In this document: positions 51,971 to 61,787 of the stretch, one piece after another | Position numbering within the stretch: position 1 is the first letter of the stretch | Layout: every line of letters starts with the position of its first letter | Assembly (NCBI RefSeq): GCF_009664855.1 | Contig: NZ_CP045928.1 | Span: 434,001-498,000, forward strand | Direction of reading: 5' to 3' | DNA: 64,000 nt | Source: Flavobacterium sp. SLB02 | GTDB lineage: Bacteria; Bacteroidota; Bacteroidia; Flavobacteriales; Flavobacteriaceae | Program-made: the position numbers and the translations under genes | Notes under the pieces: model-generated | What the model was told of the DNA's origin: nothing | The model's database searches: none | Seen by the model: the letters and a program-made list of their open reading frames with translations, nothing else

Positions 51971-52178
51971 TTTTGCCACGAATAAATTAGTTTTTTTGTT
52001 TGCCGCGAATTTCATGAATTATTATTTTAATGCTTTGCTAACCGCAGACAATGACTAGTTTTTAAAATCATTTTAATCCTTTTAATCTGTGGCATTTTTT
52101 TAGATTATCACATTAATAAATTCGTGTTAATTCGTGAAATTCTTCGCCTGTTCGCTATCGGCTCGGGCCGTGGCAAAA
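51971..52178. repeat. MITE-like element with 10-bp terminal inverted repeats
   Basis: The ends TTTTGCCACG and CGTGGCAAAA are exact inverted copies about 208 bases apart. Inside are GAATTTCATGAATT / AATTCGTGAAATTC inverted parts and the shared fragment CTTCGCCTGTTCGCTATCGG. No gene. It occupies the gap between the receptor gene and purL. Confidence 0.75.
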
Positions 52179-52189
52179 TAAAACAAAAA

Positions 52190-52215
52190 AAAACGCTCGA
52201 TAATTCGAGCGTTTT
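52190..52215 (-). terminator. Terminator of purL
   Basis: AAAACGCTCGA/TCGAGCGTTTT stem with a 3-4-base loop. Confidence 0.85.
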
Positions 52216-52222
52216 ATATTTT

Positions 52223-55200
52223 TTAGATTTTCTCAATCCATTTTCTTGCGTTTACAAAAGCTTCATGCCAAGGTGAAACTTCGTCGTTTCTGTCTTTTGG
52301 ATAATGCGCCCAGTTCCATTGGAAAGTCGAACGCTCAATATGAGGCATCATTACCAAATGTCTTCCGGTTTTGTCACATAGCATTGCCGTGTTGTAATCA
52401 GATCCGTTAGGGTTTGCAGGATAACCTTCGTAAGCATATTTAGAAACAATGTTATAGTTTTCTTCGGCAAGAGGTAAATTGAATTTTCCTTCTCCGTGAG
52501 AAACCCAAACTCCTAAAGTACTTCCGGCCAATGTGGATAACATAACCGAATTGTTCTCCTGAACTTTTACAGAAGTAAAGATACTTTCGTGTTTGTTACT
52601 TTCGTTATGAAGCATTTTTCCGTGAACTTCATGCTCGGGATTGATCACTTCTAATTCCATAAACAATTGACAACCGTTACAGATTCCAACAGACAAAGTA
52701 TCTTCTCTTTTAAAGAATTTATCTAAAGCTGTTTTTGCTTTTTCGTTGTATAAGAAAGCTCCGGCCCAACCTTTAGCGGAACCTAAAACATCTGAGTTAG
52801 AGAATCCTCCAACAGCACCAATGAACTGAATATCTTCAAGTGTTTCACGACCAGAAATTAAATCGGTCATGTGAACGTCTTTTACATCAAATCCTGCTAA
52901 GTACATCGCATTTGCCATTTCGCGTTCAGAATTACTTCCTTTTTCACGAATAATAGCCGCTTTTGGTCTTGGTTTAGAATTGTCGATTTCTGGTTTCTTT
53001 CCTGTAAAGTGTGCTGGGAAAGTATATTGTAGAACTTGATTTTTATAATTTTCGAAACGTGCCTGAGCTCTTCCATTTTTAGATTGTTTTTGATCTAATA
53101 AATAAGAAGTTTCAAACCAAATGTCTCTGTAAGTTCTGATATCTAATTTATATTCTCCAAATTCCAACGCTGCAGTTTCCTGAACTGAACCAATCTTGAA
53201 GAATTCGATATTGTTTCCTTTTAATTTAGCTTCAACTGCTGCATCTGATTTTGCCTGGAAAACGATTCCGATGTTCTCTGCGAAAAGGATTTTCAATACG
53301 TCTTTTTCCGCGAAAGCGCTAAAATCAACTTTAGCTCCAAGGTTTACATCAGCAAAACACAATTCTAATAGAGTAGTAATTAAACCACCACTTCCGATAT
53401 CATGTCCGGCTAAAATTTGGCTTTCGCCGATTAATTCCTGAACCGTATTAAATGCATTTTTGAAGAAAGAAGCGTCTTTTATAGTAGAAGTTTCTTTTCC
53501 AATCGTGTTTCTAATTTGTGCAAAAGATGAACCTCCTAATTTGAAGTCATCCTGAGACAAATTGATATAATAAATAGATTCTCCGTTTTTCTGTAAAACC
53601 GGTTCTACTACTTTTCTAATATCGGTACAGTTTCCTCCAGCCGAAATAATAACCGTTCCCGGCGCAATTACTTCGTCGTTTGGATATTTTTGTTTCATAG
53701 AAAGTGAATCTTTTCCTGTCGGAATATTGATTCCCAATTCGATTGCGAAATCTGAACAACCTTCAACAGCAGCGTACAAACGAGCGTCTTCACCTTCGTT
53801 TTTACAAGCCCACATCCAGTTTGCAGATAATGAAATTCCTTTTAAACCATCTTTTATCGGCGCCCAGATAATGTTTGATAACGATTCTGCAATAGCATTT
53901 CTACTTCCTGCAACCGGATCAATCAAAGCAGCGATAGGAGCATGCCCAATAGAAGTTGCGATTCCTTCTTTACCTAAATAATCCAGAGCCATAACTCCAA
54001 CATTATTCAAAGGCAATTGCAAAGGACCTGCATTTTGTTGTTTAGCTACTTTTCCACCCACACAACGGTCTACTTTATTAGTCAACCAGTCTTTTGAGGC
54101 AACCGCTTCTAAACGTAAAACATCTTTTAAATAATTTTCGAAATCTCCTGCGTTGTAAGCAACATCAGCATATTTTCTGTCGATCGTTTTATCAGTCATA
54201 ACCGTTTTTGGAGAACTTCCGAAGAAATCTTCTAAAGCATAATCCATCGGTTTTGAACCATTTGATTTAGATTCGAAAGTAAAACGGTGATCTCCCGTAA
54301 CATCTCCAACCTGATACATTGGTGAACGCTCTCTGTCGGCGATTCTTTGTAAAGTGTCAATATCTTTTTGCCCAATAACCAATCCCATTCTTTCCTGAGA
54401 TTCGTTACCGATAATTTCTTTTGCAGAAAGTGTAGGGTCTCCAACTGGTAATTTATCCAAATCGATCAATCCACCAGTTTCTTCAACCAATTCCGAAAGA
54501 CAGTTTAAGTGTCCTCCAGCTCCGTGGTCGTGAATCGAAACAATTGGATTATTGTCGCTTTCTACCAAACCACGAATAGCGTTAGCAGCACGTTTTTGCA
54601 TTTCTGGATTCGAACGTTGGATCGCATTTAATTCGATTCCTGAACCAAAAGCTCCTGTATCTGCAGATGAAACTGCAGCTCCACCCATCCCAATTCTATA
54701 ATTTTCTCCACCAAGAATTACGATTTTATCACCTTCTTGTGGTTTCTTTTTTATTGCCTGATCCAGTTTTCCGTATCCAATTCCTCCCGCTTGCATGATT
54801 ACTTTATCGTAACCAATTTTGCGGTCGTTTTCTGAATGTTCGAAAGTTAAAACTGAGCCTGTAATAAGCGGTTGCCCGAATTTATTTCCAAAATCAGAAG
54901 CTCCGTTTGAAGCTTTGATCAAAATATCCATTGGTGTTTGGTACAACCATTTTCTTTCTTCAACAGCATTTTCCCATTTTCTGTCGTCGTTCAAACGAGA
55001 ATATGAAGTCATGTAAACAGCAGTTCCTGCCAAAGGCAAAGAACCTTGTCCACCAGCTAAACGGTCCCGAATTTCTCCTCCTGAACCTGTTGCAGCTCCG
55101 TTGAAAGGCTCAACAGTAGTTGGGAAATTGTGTGTTTCTGCTTTTAAAGATAAAACCGAATCAAATTCTTTGATCTCGTAATAATCTGGTTTGTCAGCTG

Positions 55201-55876
55201 TTTTTGGTGCAAATTGCTGCACTTTTGGTCCTTTTACAAAAGCAACGTTGTCTTTGTAAGCAGACACTATATCGTTAGGATTTTCCTGTGATGTTTTTTT
55301 GATTAATTTAAAAAGAGAAGTCTCTTTTTCTTCACCGTCAATTACAAAAGTTCCGTTGAAGATTTTGTGACGACAGTGTTCAGAGTTTGCTTGTGAGAAA
55401 GCAAAAATCTCAGAATCGGTTAGTTTTCTTCCCAGTTTTACAGCAAGATTGTCTAAATAATCTACTTCTTCCTGGCTAAGGGCTAAACCTTCTACTTTAT
55501 TGTAAGTTGCAATATCATCGATTTCCAGAATTGGTTCCGGCTGAACGTTGATAGTGAAAATTTCCTGATCTAATTGATTGAATTTTTGTGAAAGCATAGG
55601 ATCAAAATCAGTAAAATCTTCCGTTGCCGGATGAAATTCTTCGATTCTGATAATGCCCGGAATACCCATATTCTGAGTAATTTCTACAGCATTTGTACTC
55701 CAAGGTGTGATCATAGTGGCACGAGGACCAACAAAAAAATCCGTCAGTGCGGATTTTTCGATCTTATTAGAGTTGGCAAAAAGCCAGTTTAGTTTTGAAA
55801 TGTCTTGAGCCGAAATTTCGTTTTGCGTTTGTACGGCAAAAACAGTTTTGCTTTGGTTTTCAAAGAAATGGATCAT
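52223..55876 (-). CDS. purL: Phosphoribosylformylglycinamidine synthase, large single-chain form
   Basis: 1217 residues from MIHFFENQSKTVFAVQTQ (the frame extends to 55948, but the conserved start is here). PurS-like N-terminus, two PurM-like ATP domains (LKAETHNFPTTVEPFNGAAT; FSQANSEHCRHKIFNG), and a C-terminal class I glutaminase with nucleophile Cys in SVGICNGCQLFMEL and VSHGEG. It makes FGAM from FGAR, glutamine and ATP in purine synthesis. No PurR or riboswitch signal was seen upstream. Confidence 0.95.
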   Translation of the reverse strand: MIHFFENQSKTVFAVQTQNEISAQDISKLNWLFANSNKIEKSALTDFFVGPRATMITPWSTNAVEITQNMGIPGIIRIEEFHPATEDFTDFDPMLSQKFNQLDQEIFTINVQPEPILEIDDIATYNKVEGLALSQEEVDYLDNLAVKLGRKLTDSEIFAFSQANSEHCRHKIFNGTFVIDGEEKETSLFKLIKKTSQENPNDIVSAYKDNVAFVKGPKVQQFAPKTADKPDYYEIKEFDSVLSLKAETHNFPTTVEPFNGAATGSGGEIRDRLAGGQGSLPLAGTAVYMTSYSRLNDDRKWENAVEERKWLYQTPMDILIKASNGASDFGNKFGQPLITGSVLTFEHSENDRKIGYDKVIMQAGGIGYGKLDQAIKKKPQEGDKIVILGGENYRIGMGGAAVSSADTGAFGSGIELNAIQRSNPEMQKRAANAIRGLVESDNNPIVSIHDHGAGGHLNCLSELVEETGGLIDLDKLPVGDPTLSAKEIIGNESQERMGLVIGQKDIDTLQRIADRERSPMYQVGDVTGDHRFTFESKSNGSKPMDYALEDFFGSSPKTVMTDKTIDRKYADVAYNAGDFENYLKDVLRLEAVASKDWLTNKVDRCVGGKVAKQQNAGPLQLPLNNVGVMALDYLGKEGIATSIGHAPIAALIDPVAGSRNAIAESLSNIIWAPIKDGLKGISLSANWMWACKNEGEDARLYAAVEGCSDFAIELGINIPTGKDSLSMKQKYPNDEVIAPGTVIISAGGNCTDIRKVVEPVLQKNGESIYYINLSQDDFKLGGSSFAQIRNTIGKETSTIKDASFFKNAFNTVQELIGESQILAGHDIGSGGLITTLLELCFADVNLGAKVDFSAFAEKDVLKILFAENIGIVFQAKSDAAVEAKLKGNNIEFFKIGSVQETAALEFGEYKLDIRTYRDIWFETSYLLDQKQSKNGRAQARFENYKNQVLQYTFPAHFTGKKPEIDNSKPRPKAAIIREKGSNSEREMANAMYLAGFDVKDVHMTDLISGRETLEDIQFIGAVGGFSNSDVLGSAKGWAGAFLYNEKAKTALDKFFKREDTLSVGICNGCQLFMELEVINPEHEVHGKMLHNESNKHESIFTSVKVQENNSVMLSTLAGSTLGVWVSHGEGKFNLPLAEENYNIVSKYAYEGYPANPNGSDYNTAMLCDKTGRHLVMMPHIERSTFQWNWAHYPKDRNDEVSPWHEAFVNARKWIEKI

Positions 55877-56210
55877 TGTTTTGTGTAGTTTGTTGTATTG
55901 AGGTGCAAATTTAGTGTAAATAAATAGCAAGCGCAAATTTGAAAACAAACTCTTTCGAAAAAATATACAGATGCTTCTTTAAACCATATAAGTGATTTAA
56001 ATTCATTTAATTACTGTTTGAATTTTGCTCGCAAAGTTGCAAAGACGCAAATGTTTATTTACAAAGCTTAAAAACTCAAGCTTTACGTATTTGCGACTTT
56101 GCGAGATTAAAAAAATCTAAAATGAACTTATATTACTTATTTTGGTGAAAAAATAAAACAAAAAAAGCGGCAATATTGCCGCTTTTAAATTTAGTAAGCA
56201 CTCGTTTAAT
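55877..56210. repeat. Palindromic repeat upstream of purL
   Basis: 334-base gap. ACCATATAAGTGATTTAAAT (55983) and ATATTACTTATTTTGGTG (56127) form outer inverted ends. CTCGCAAAGTTGCAAAGACG and CGACTTTGCGAG form inner ones. A relative lies at 58205-58425 beyond the endonuclease gene. The terminator AAAAGCGGCAATATTGCCGC at 56163-56186 serves the endonuclease gene. Confidence 0.65.
56163..56186 (-). terminator. Terminator of the endonuclease gene
   Basis: Perfect AAAAGCGGCAAT/ATTGCCGCTTTT palindrome with A/T flanks. Confidence 0.8.
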
Positions 56211-58073
56211 TTAGTTGATTATGATCTTTTTGCTAAAAGTGTCAGAATCCTGATTAATACGAACAATGTAGATGCCTTTTGGCAAGTTATTTATCGTCGA
56301 TAATGAATCAGTACTATTTGATTTCTCAAATACCCTCTGACCAAATATGGAGATTATCTCGATAGAATAAGGTGAATTAATAGTATTAAAGTAAATATTG
56401 AAGTTTCCGTTGGTTGGATTTGGATATAAAACCAATTCTTTTAATTGAGGAGCAGTTTCTTCTTCCGTTTCTACAGATAGAGTTTGTGTACGTTTAGCGC
56501 CTAAGTTAGAGCAGGTATCTGCGGCATAAGAATCCCATTGTGAGCTTAGGTTGAATGTTGTACTTGGAGCTGTTACGGTAGATTTTCTTCTTAAAGTAAC
56601 ATCTGCTGCAAAGTTGGCAGTTCCGCCATTAAAAGTTCCTATAATGTCAATTAAAACGCCATTTTTAAATAAACCTACAGCATCATTTCCGTTAAAAGTC
56701 AATTCGGTTGCTGTTGTCGAAATATTCGCTGAACTTGTTGGATAACAGCTGGAGGCCATTGAACTGTTTACGATCGTAAATTTACTTCCGGTGGCTAATG
56801 TTCCACTTAATGCTAAACCTGTGCTCCACGATCCGGCGCCATTGGTTTGTTTTTTAATGGTATAAGCAGATAAACTCACTGAACTTGCTGTATTATTAGC
56901 AATTTCTAATGCTTTATTATTTCCAGAACCTTCAATATATTCCGAGAACAAAATGTCCGAAGCTGTTCCGCCAGTCCCGCCGCTTGCATTTGTCGTAGCA
57001 GCAATAGTGTTGCTTGACAAGGAAGTGTTTCCTGCCACATCTCTTGCTGTAACATAAATGTTGTAATTGGTAGAAGCGGTCAATCCGGTAATAGTATAAT
57101 TTAAAGTAGTAACCGTATTTTTCAGCACACCATTTGCATAAACGTTATATCCTGTTACACCCACATTGTCTGTTGAAGCATTCCAACTAACCGAAACAGA
57201 AGTTGCTGTTGTTGCTGTCGAAGCTAAATTTGTTGGAGCGGTTGGAGCCTGAGTATCTCCGGAAGAAGTTCCTCCCCAAATTTGGTTTACATATTCAGGA
57301 TGATCGATATATGGGTTTCTATTATTCTGACGTCCGTAAATAGCATTATTTCTTGCGATTTCTCTTGCACTTACCGGATCTTGGGCATTCCAGGCCAAAA
57401 GAACATTCAAAAATGCGGTTGTAAATACCTTATTGCTTGAACCATCAAACATAACATAAGAATATCCTGCAACGGTATTTTCGTAACGGGTGGCAAAATA
57501 AAAGTACATTCGGGCAATATCGCCTTTAAATTCATTTACAGGTTCAAAAACAGTTCCTGAATATCCAGATACTGCACTTGAGCCCAATTTGCTTCCGTTT
57601 TGAGAGGTATAAGTGGCTGAATTTACAATACCATGCGGATAATTAGAACGGATTCCGTTTACTTTTCCGTCGGTTGGAGTGATAAAATGGGCATCGGCAA
57701 CCATTGGAGATTGCTCATTAAATACCGATTGCGGAATAATGTGCTCTCTATTATAACAATCGCCTTCTACTGAATAATTGCCACATCGTTGCGTGCTTCC
57801 TGTACTGTAATTATAAGGATCTGTTCCTGACGGATTTTCAGAATACATGTCTAAAACCGTTCCGTCGTTTTCGTAGAAGTTATCAACATCCGATGTTTGA
57901 TAGGTAGTGTACAAACCGGCATAACCATTATCGGTATGACCTTTAATGATATTGTACAATTGTGTTTTTAGAGTGTAACCTGTTCCGGTTGCCGTGTTGT
58001 AATAGCCAGCAGGAATTTGGGAAAAACCAACGGCAGTAAACATCAATAAGATTAAAAAGTAGTTTTTTTTCAT
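56211..58073 (-). CDS. Secreted endonuclease I with fibronectin III, lamin-tail and T9SS domains
   Basis: 620 residues. Signal peptide; endonuclease I (EndA/NucM-like) domain at about 20-270 with the catalytic NREHIIPQSVF and DAHFITPTDGKVNGIRSNYP; fibronectin III domain at about 275-360 (PTNLASTATTATSVSVSWNA); LTD-like domain at about 368-520 (ILFSEYIEGSGNNKALEIAN); C-terminal T9SS type A tail (LVLYPNPTNGNF to KKIIIN). It degrades DNA (possibly RNA) outside the cell or on the surface. Monocistronic, flanked by related repeats. Confidence 0.9.
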   Translation of the reverse strand: MKKNYFLILLMFTAVGFSQIPAGYYNTATGTGYTLKTQLYNIIKGHTDNGYAGLYTTYQTSDVDNFYENDGTVLDMYSENPSGTDPYNYSTGSTQRCGNYSVEGDCYNREHIIPQSVFNEQSPMVADAHFITPTDGKVNGIRSNYPHGIVNSATYTSQNGSKLGSSAVSGYSGTVFEPVNEFKGDIARMYFYFATRYENTVAGYSYVMFDGSSNKVFTTAFLNVLLAWNAQDPVSAREIARNNAIYGRQNNRNPYIDHPEYVNQIWGGTSSGDTQAPTAPTNLASTATTATSVSVSWNASTDNVGVTGYNVYANGVLKNTVTTLNYTITGLTASTNYNIYVTARDVAGNTSLSSNTIAATTNASGGTGGTASDILFSEYIEGSGNNKALEIANNTASSVSLSAYTIKKQTNGAGSWSTGLALSGTLATGSKFTIVNSSMASSCYPTSSANISTTATELTFNGNDAVGLFKNGVLIDIIGTFNGGTANFAADVTLRRKSTVTAPSTTFNLSSQWDSYAADTCSNLGAKRTQTLSVETEEETAPQLKELVLYPNPTNGNFNIYFNTINSPYSIEIISIFGQRVFEKSNSTDSLSTINNLPKGIYIVRINQDSDTFSKKIIIN

Positions 58074-58204
58074 AAAAGTAGGTTTAGATTTGGGTTGTCA
58101 ATAAATTGAATGTTAGGTTTCTAGTTTATTAATTGTATCAAAAATACTACTTTTAAGAATACACTACGTTAAGTGATCTTTAATTTTAGAAAAAATTTCT
58201 TACG

Positions 58205-58431
58205 AGTTTTTTTTAACCATCTAAGTGATATAAATTCATTTTAGAAAGTTTTGAAAATAATCTCGCAAAGACGCAGAGGCGCAAAGTTTTTTTTCTTTTT
58301 CACTACATAAGTGAGATAAGTTCATTTTAGAAAATAATCAGCGATAATCAGTTTAATCTGTAAAACCTGTGGGCTACATTTTACGCAGAAAACTTAAATT
58401 TTCTTATATCACTTATATGGTGAAAACAAAA
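58205..58431. repeat. Palindromic repeat between the endonuclease and beta-helix genes
   Basis: The ends ACCATCTAAGTGATATAAAT and TATATCACTTATATGGTG are inverted copies, with a second AAGTGAGATAAGTTCATTTT and CGCAAAG pieces inside. It is related to the element at 55978-56150. Confidence 0.7.
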
Positions 58432-59949
58432 CTATTTAGGAAATGCAGCGCTTTGATAAGCACCTAAATCGGGCGGAGAAGTCCTGGTTTTTCCTATAAT
58501 ATCTACCGGAATTATATACGTCTGATTCCCTTTCGCGAAAGCGGGAGAAGTAGTATCGATGTTTAACTTATTTTGATTCACATTATAAAACTTCGGATTC
58601 TCATTTAAGATAATCTGATTGTAATGTTCTGTATCGGTTTTAAACTGATAATCCGGATTGGTACTTGAACTGCTAAATTTCAACAAACAGTTATTTAGTT
58701 GATAGACAAAAGCAGCATTTGTATTTTTACTCAAATTGAACTCGTTAGTGCTTGATCCGTAAATAATACAGTTATTGAAAGTAGCTTGTGTAAGCGGATT
58801 AGTTGAAGGAGTTGCACCGGCTAAACTATTGCTGAGGTTAACAGCAAAATGTGATGAATTTTGCCAGTTGTTATTGAAAGTACAATGCGTAAAAATATAA
58901 TTCCCGCCGTAAACACATGATAAACTTGCTAAACCAGCATAATTTATGACAATGTTTTCTCCGTTAATGTATGCGTTTTGAGCCAAGATTCCGTACTCGG
59001 CGCAATTGTATATTTGAGTGTTTTTGATGTCGATTGTAGTGCTGTTGTCAGGACTTTTTATGTTTAAACCCGCAATGGCATTTTTTAAAGTAAGATGATT
59101 GATCGAATGATTTTTACTTCCACTAGCTAGAATAACTGAATTCCATTGCCCGGGAATATCATCGTAAAGAGATTCTAGTCGGTCACCTTCAAAAATAACT
59201 TCGTTTTCTAGTTTATTGGTAGTTGATACAGCTCCGTTTATTTGAAGTGATGCTTTATTGTCTATATAAAGTCCGGAATTGGCATGAAAAAAGACTCTTG
59301 CTCCGGCCTGAAAAGTAACGGTTTTATTTGCGGGAACGCCTGCAAAACCATAAATAACATACGGTTTCTGATTGGTAAACAGCAATTCATTTGCGTTTAC
59401 AGCGTCATTTTCATCCAAATAAAAACCATCAACAGCCTTGCCGTCTATTATAATTTTTTCTTTGGTTCCGTCAGTATTTTGTTTTGGATATAGAAAAACA
59501 GCATCCTGAATTAAAGTAACCAAAGCCACTTCCTGAAGATTGGCGCCGCTATCAAACTGAATCTGATCTGTATACAAAAAATCGGTCGGATCAGCATCTG
59601 TAATATCTGCCGTGGTTTCTATAAAAATATATAAACTGTCTTTGGCTAAAAGCGTAACGTCTTTAAAAATCTTGCCATTGTTGCCGTTCATTCCGTCAAC
59701 GGTCATTCGGTATTTTGAATTTAGACCATTCTTCAGTTGAATCGTTGGAATCGAAATATCATCTTTACTTGCATTGTAAACTTTCAGTTGATACGTGCTG
59801 GAACCAATATTCTTAAAAACAGTGTCTAAATAAACAGTGTCTTTTGAAAACTTTAAATTTCCGGAACTGGCAACGGTGTCAAAATCAGTTCGACAAGAAC
59901 CGGTTGTTACAAGTATTCCAAAAATGAAAAGTATAAAGTATTGACGCAT
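58432..59949 (-). CDS. Beta-helix lipoprotein (choice-of-anchor-Q-like)
   Basis: 505 residues. Signal with lipobox (ILVTTGSCRTD). An Ig-like first part (TVYLDTVFKNIGSSTYQLKV, about 30-130) is followed by a right-handed beta-helix (about 200-480) with repeats such as VIFEGDRLESLYD and IDIKNTQIYNCAEYG, ending in PPDLGAYQS, the usual end of choice-of-anchor-Q proteins. Probably surface-exposed. No enzyme motif. Monocistronic. Confidence 0.8.
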   Translation of the reverse strand: MRQYFILFIFGILVTTGSCRTDFDTVASSGNLKFSKDTVYLDTVFKNIGSSTYQLKVYNASKDDISIPTIQLKNGLNSKYRMTVDGMNGNNGKIFKDVTLLAKDSLYIFIETTADITDADPTDFLYTDQIQFDSGANLQEVALVTLIQDAVFLYPKQNTDGTKEKIIIDGKAVDGFYLDENDAVNANELLFTNQKPYVIYGFAGVPANKTVTFQAGARVFFHANSGLYIDNKASLQINGAVSTTNKLENEVIFEGDRLESLYDDIPGQWNSVILASGSKNHSINHLTLKNAIAGLNIKSPDNSTTIDIKNTQIYNCAEYGILAQNAYINGENIVINYAGLASLSCVYGGNYIFTHCTFNNNWQNSSHFAVNLSNSLAGATPSTNPLTQATFNNCIIYGSSTNEFNLSKNTNAAFVYQLNNCLLKFSSSSTNPDYQFKTDTEHYNQIILNENPKFYNVNQNKLNIDTTSPAFAKGNQTYIIPVDIIGKTRTSPPDLGAYQSAAFPK

Positions 59950-60189
59950 TTGTTTCTTTTTTTGCCACTGATTTAAAAGATTAAAAAGGATTTTATAGCT
60001 ATTTTAATCTGTGCTAATCTGTGTAATCTTTAGCAAAAAAAATAAATTTTCAGCCAAAGATCAATATTGATTGTTTTGGTAAAAATAACAAAAAACTTAC
60101 ATGTTTGAAGTTGATTTTTAATTTAGAATTGCATTTTCGAATTTGTATCTCTTCTTTTCTTTAATTTTACGATTTTAAATTCCATTTTA
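59950..60189. repeat. Inverted AATCTGTG-family repeat
   Basis: TTTGCCACTGATTTAAAAGA and AATCTGTGTAATCTTTAGCA are imperfect inverted ends around 60 bases. The rest is A/T-rich, with the promoter region of the thioesterase gene. Confidence 0.5.
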
Positions 60190-60621
60190 ATGAATTATAC
60201 AAAAGAGCAGATTTTAGCGCGTTGCAACGAATTTTCTAAAAACACGCTAATGGAAACGCTAAAAATAGAATATATAGATGCTGGCGAGGATTTTTTGACG
60301 GCGAAAATGCCTGTAAATCCGTCCGTTCACCAACCAATGGGACTTTTACACGGAGGAGCTTCTGTAGCTTTGGCAGAAAGTGTGGGCAGTGCAGCATCGT
60401 TTTTTTTTATCAATCCAAAAGAACAGGAAGTACGCGGAATAGAAATTTCGGCCAATCACCTAAAAAGTATTCGTGAAGGCTGGGTTTTCGGGACAGCGAG
60501 AATCATTCATAAAGGAAGAAGTATTCATCTTTGGGAAATTAAAATTACCGATGAAGCCGGAAACCTGATTTCGCTTTGCAAGCTGACAAATATGGTTTTG
60601 GAGAAAAAGAAAACAGAATAG
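60190..60621 (+). CDS. PaaI-type hotdog thioesterase, probably menaquinone pathway
   Basis: 143 residues, single hotdog domain. The active-site region is HQPMGLLHGGASVALAESVG, with GIEISANHLKSIREGWVFGT. The family includes DHNA-CoA thioesterase (MenI). The gene lies 3 bases before isochorismate synthase, which supports 1,4-dihydroxy-2-naphthoyl-CoA as substrate. Other acyl-CoAs cannot be excluded. Confidence 0.85.
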   Translation: MNYTKEQILARCNEFSKNTLMETLKIEYIDAGEDFLTAKMPVNPSVHQPMGLLHGGASVALAESVGSAASFFFINPKEQEVRGIEISANHLKSIREGWVFGTARIIHKGRSIHLWEIKITDEAGNLISLCKLTNMVLEKKKTE

Positions 60622-60624
60622 AAC

Positions 60625-61692
60625 ATGAATGACTTTTTTTCTAAAATAAAAAAACAATACGAAAAGCATTTGCCTTTTGTAATGTATTCTAAACCCAATT
60701 CCAGAAGTATTTTTGGGCTTTTACAGCAAAATGACACTTTGCATACCATTTCTAACTACAAAGAAAAAGGTTTTGTATTTGCTTCTTTTGATGAAAAACA
60801 ACTGGTTTTGATTCCGGAAAATGAAGCTGAAATTATAACGACAGAACAAGAGGAACTTTTTTTTAAAACTATCGAAATCGAAGATTCAGTTTTTGATGAA
60901 GCTGCTAAAATTCAGTATGAAGATTTAGTTGCTAAAGGAATTGAAGCGATTAAAAACGAAGAATTCAAAAAAGTGGTTTTGTCCAGAAGCGAAAAGGTTG
61001 TGTTGGCCGAATTTGATTTTGTAGCCACTTTTCAGCATTTGATCGAATTGTATCCCACTACTTTTTCGTATTGCTTTTTTCATCCTAAAATTGGATTTTG
61101 GATGGGAGCAACGCCGGAACAGTTATTAAAAGCAAACGGAAATGTGTTTGAAACTACAGCTTTAGCAGGAACTCAAAAAGCAACTGCTGAAACGGATGTT
61201 TTTTGGCAGCAAAAAGAAAAAGACGAACAGCAATACGTAACCGATTTTATTGTAAAAAGATTGCGTGAAGTTGCCTCTTCGGTTAATGTTACGGAACCGT
61301 ACAGTCTGAGAGCAGGATCGATCTGGCACATAAAAACAGATATTTCGGGAGTTCTAAATAACAATTCGACTCTGGAAGAAGTGATAGATACTTTGCATCC
61401 AACTCCTGCAGTTTGTGGTTTGCCAAAGAAAAAAGCAAAGGCTTTTATCATAGAAAACGAAAATTACGACAGAACTTTTTATAGCGGTTTTCTGGGCGAA
61501 TTAAACAGCAGTTTTGCGAATAACGATATTAGTTCTGATTTATTTGTAAATTTACGTAACATGCAAATTCAGGAAAACAAAGCCATTTTGTACATGGGCT
61601 GCGGAATCACCAAAGAAAGTATTCCTGAAAAAGAGTGGGAGGAAAGCGTCAATAAATCAATGACGATGAAGAGAGTATTGAAGATAAAATAG
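60625..61692 (+). CDS. Isochorismate synthase
   Basis: 355 residues of the chorismate-binding family. Motifs: KVVLSRSEKVVLAEF, FWMGATPEQLLKANG, FETTALAGTQKA, LHPTPAVCGLPKKKA and the final FVNLRNMQIQENKAILYMGC (Mg2+-binding Glu region). It converts chorismate to isochorismate, the first step of menaquinone synthesis (menF) or siderophores (entC). The thioesterase neighbour favours menaquinone. A menD gene would be expected but is not adjacent. Confidence 0.9.
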   Translation: MNDFFSKIKKQYEKHLPFVMYSKPNSRSIFGLLQQNDTLHTISNYKEKGFVFASFDEKQLVLIPENEAEIITTEQEELFFKTIEIEDSVFDEAAKIQYEDLVAKGIEAIKNEEFKKVVLSRSEKVVLAEFDFVATFQHLIELYPTTFSYCFFHPKIGFWMGATPEQLLKANGNVFETTALAGTQKATAETDVFWQQKEKDEQQYVTDFIVKRLREVASSVNVTEPYSLRAGSIWHIKTDISGVLNNNSTLEEVIDTLHPTPAVCGLPKKKAKAFIIENENYDRTFYSGFLGELNSSFANNDISSDLFVNLRNMQIQENKAILYMGCGITKESIPEKEWEESVNKSMTMKRVLKIK

Positions 61693-61787
61693 AATAAAGA
61701 GAATAGAATAAAGAGGATAGATAACAAAAAGTCAATTTAGTTTTTTATTGAAATTGAAATTGATTTTTGACATTGATATTAAAAAGT

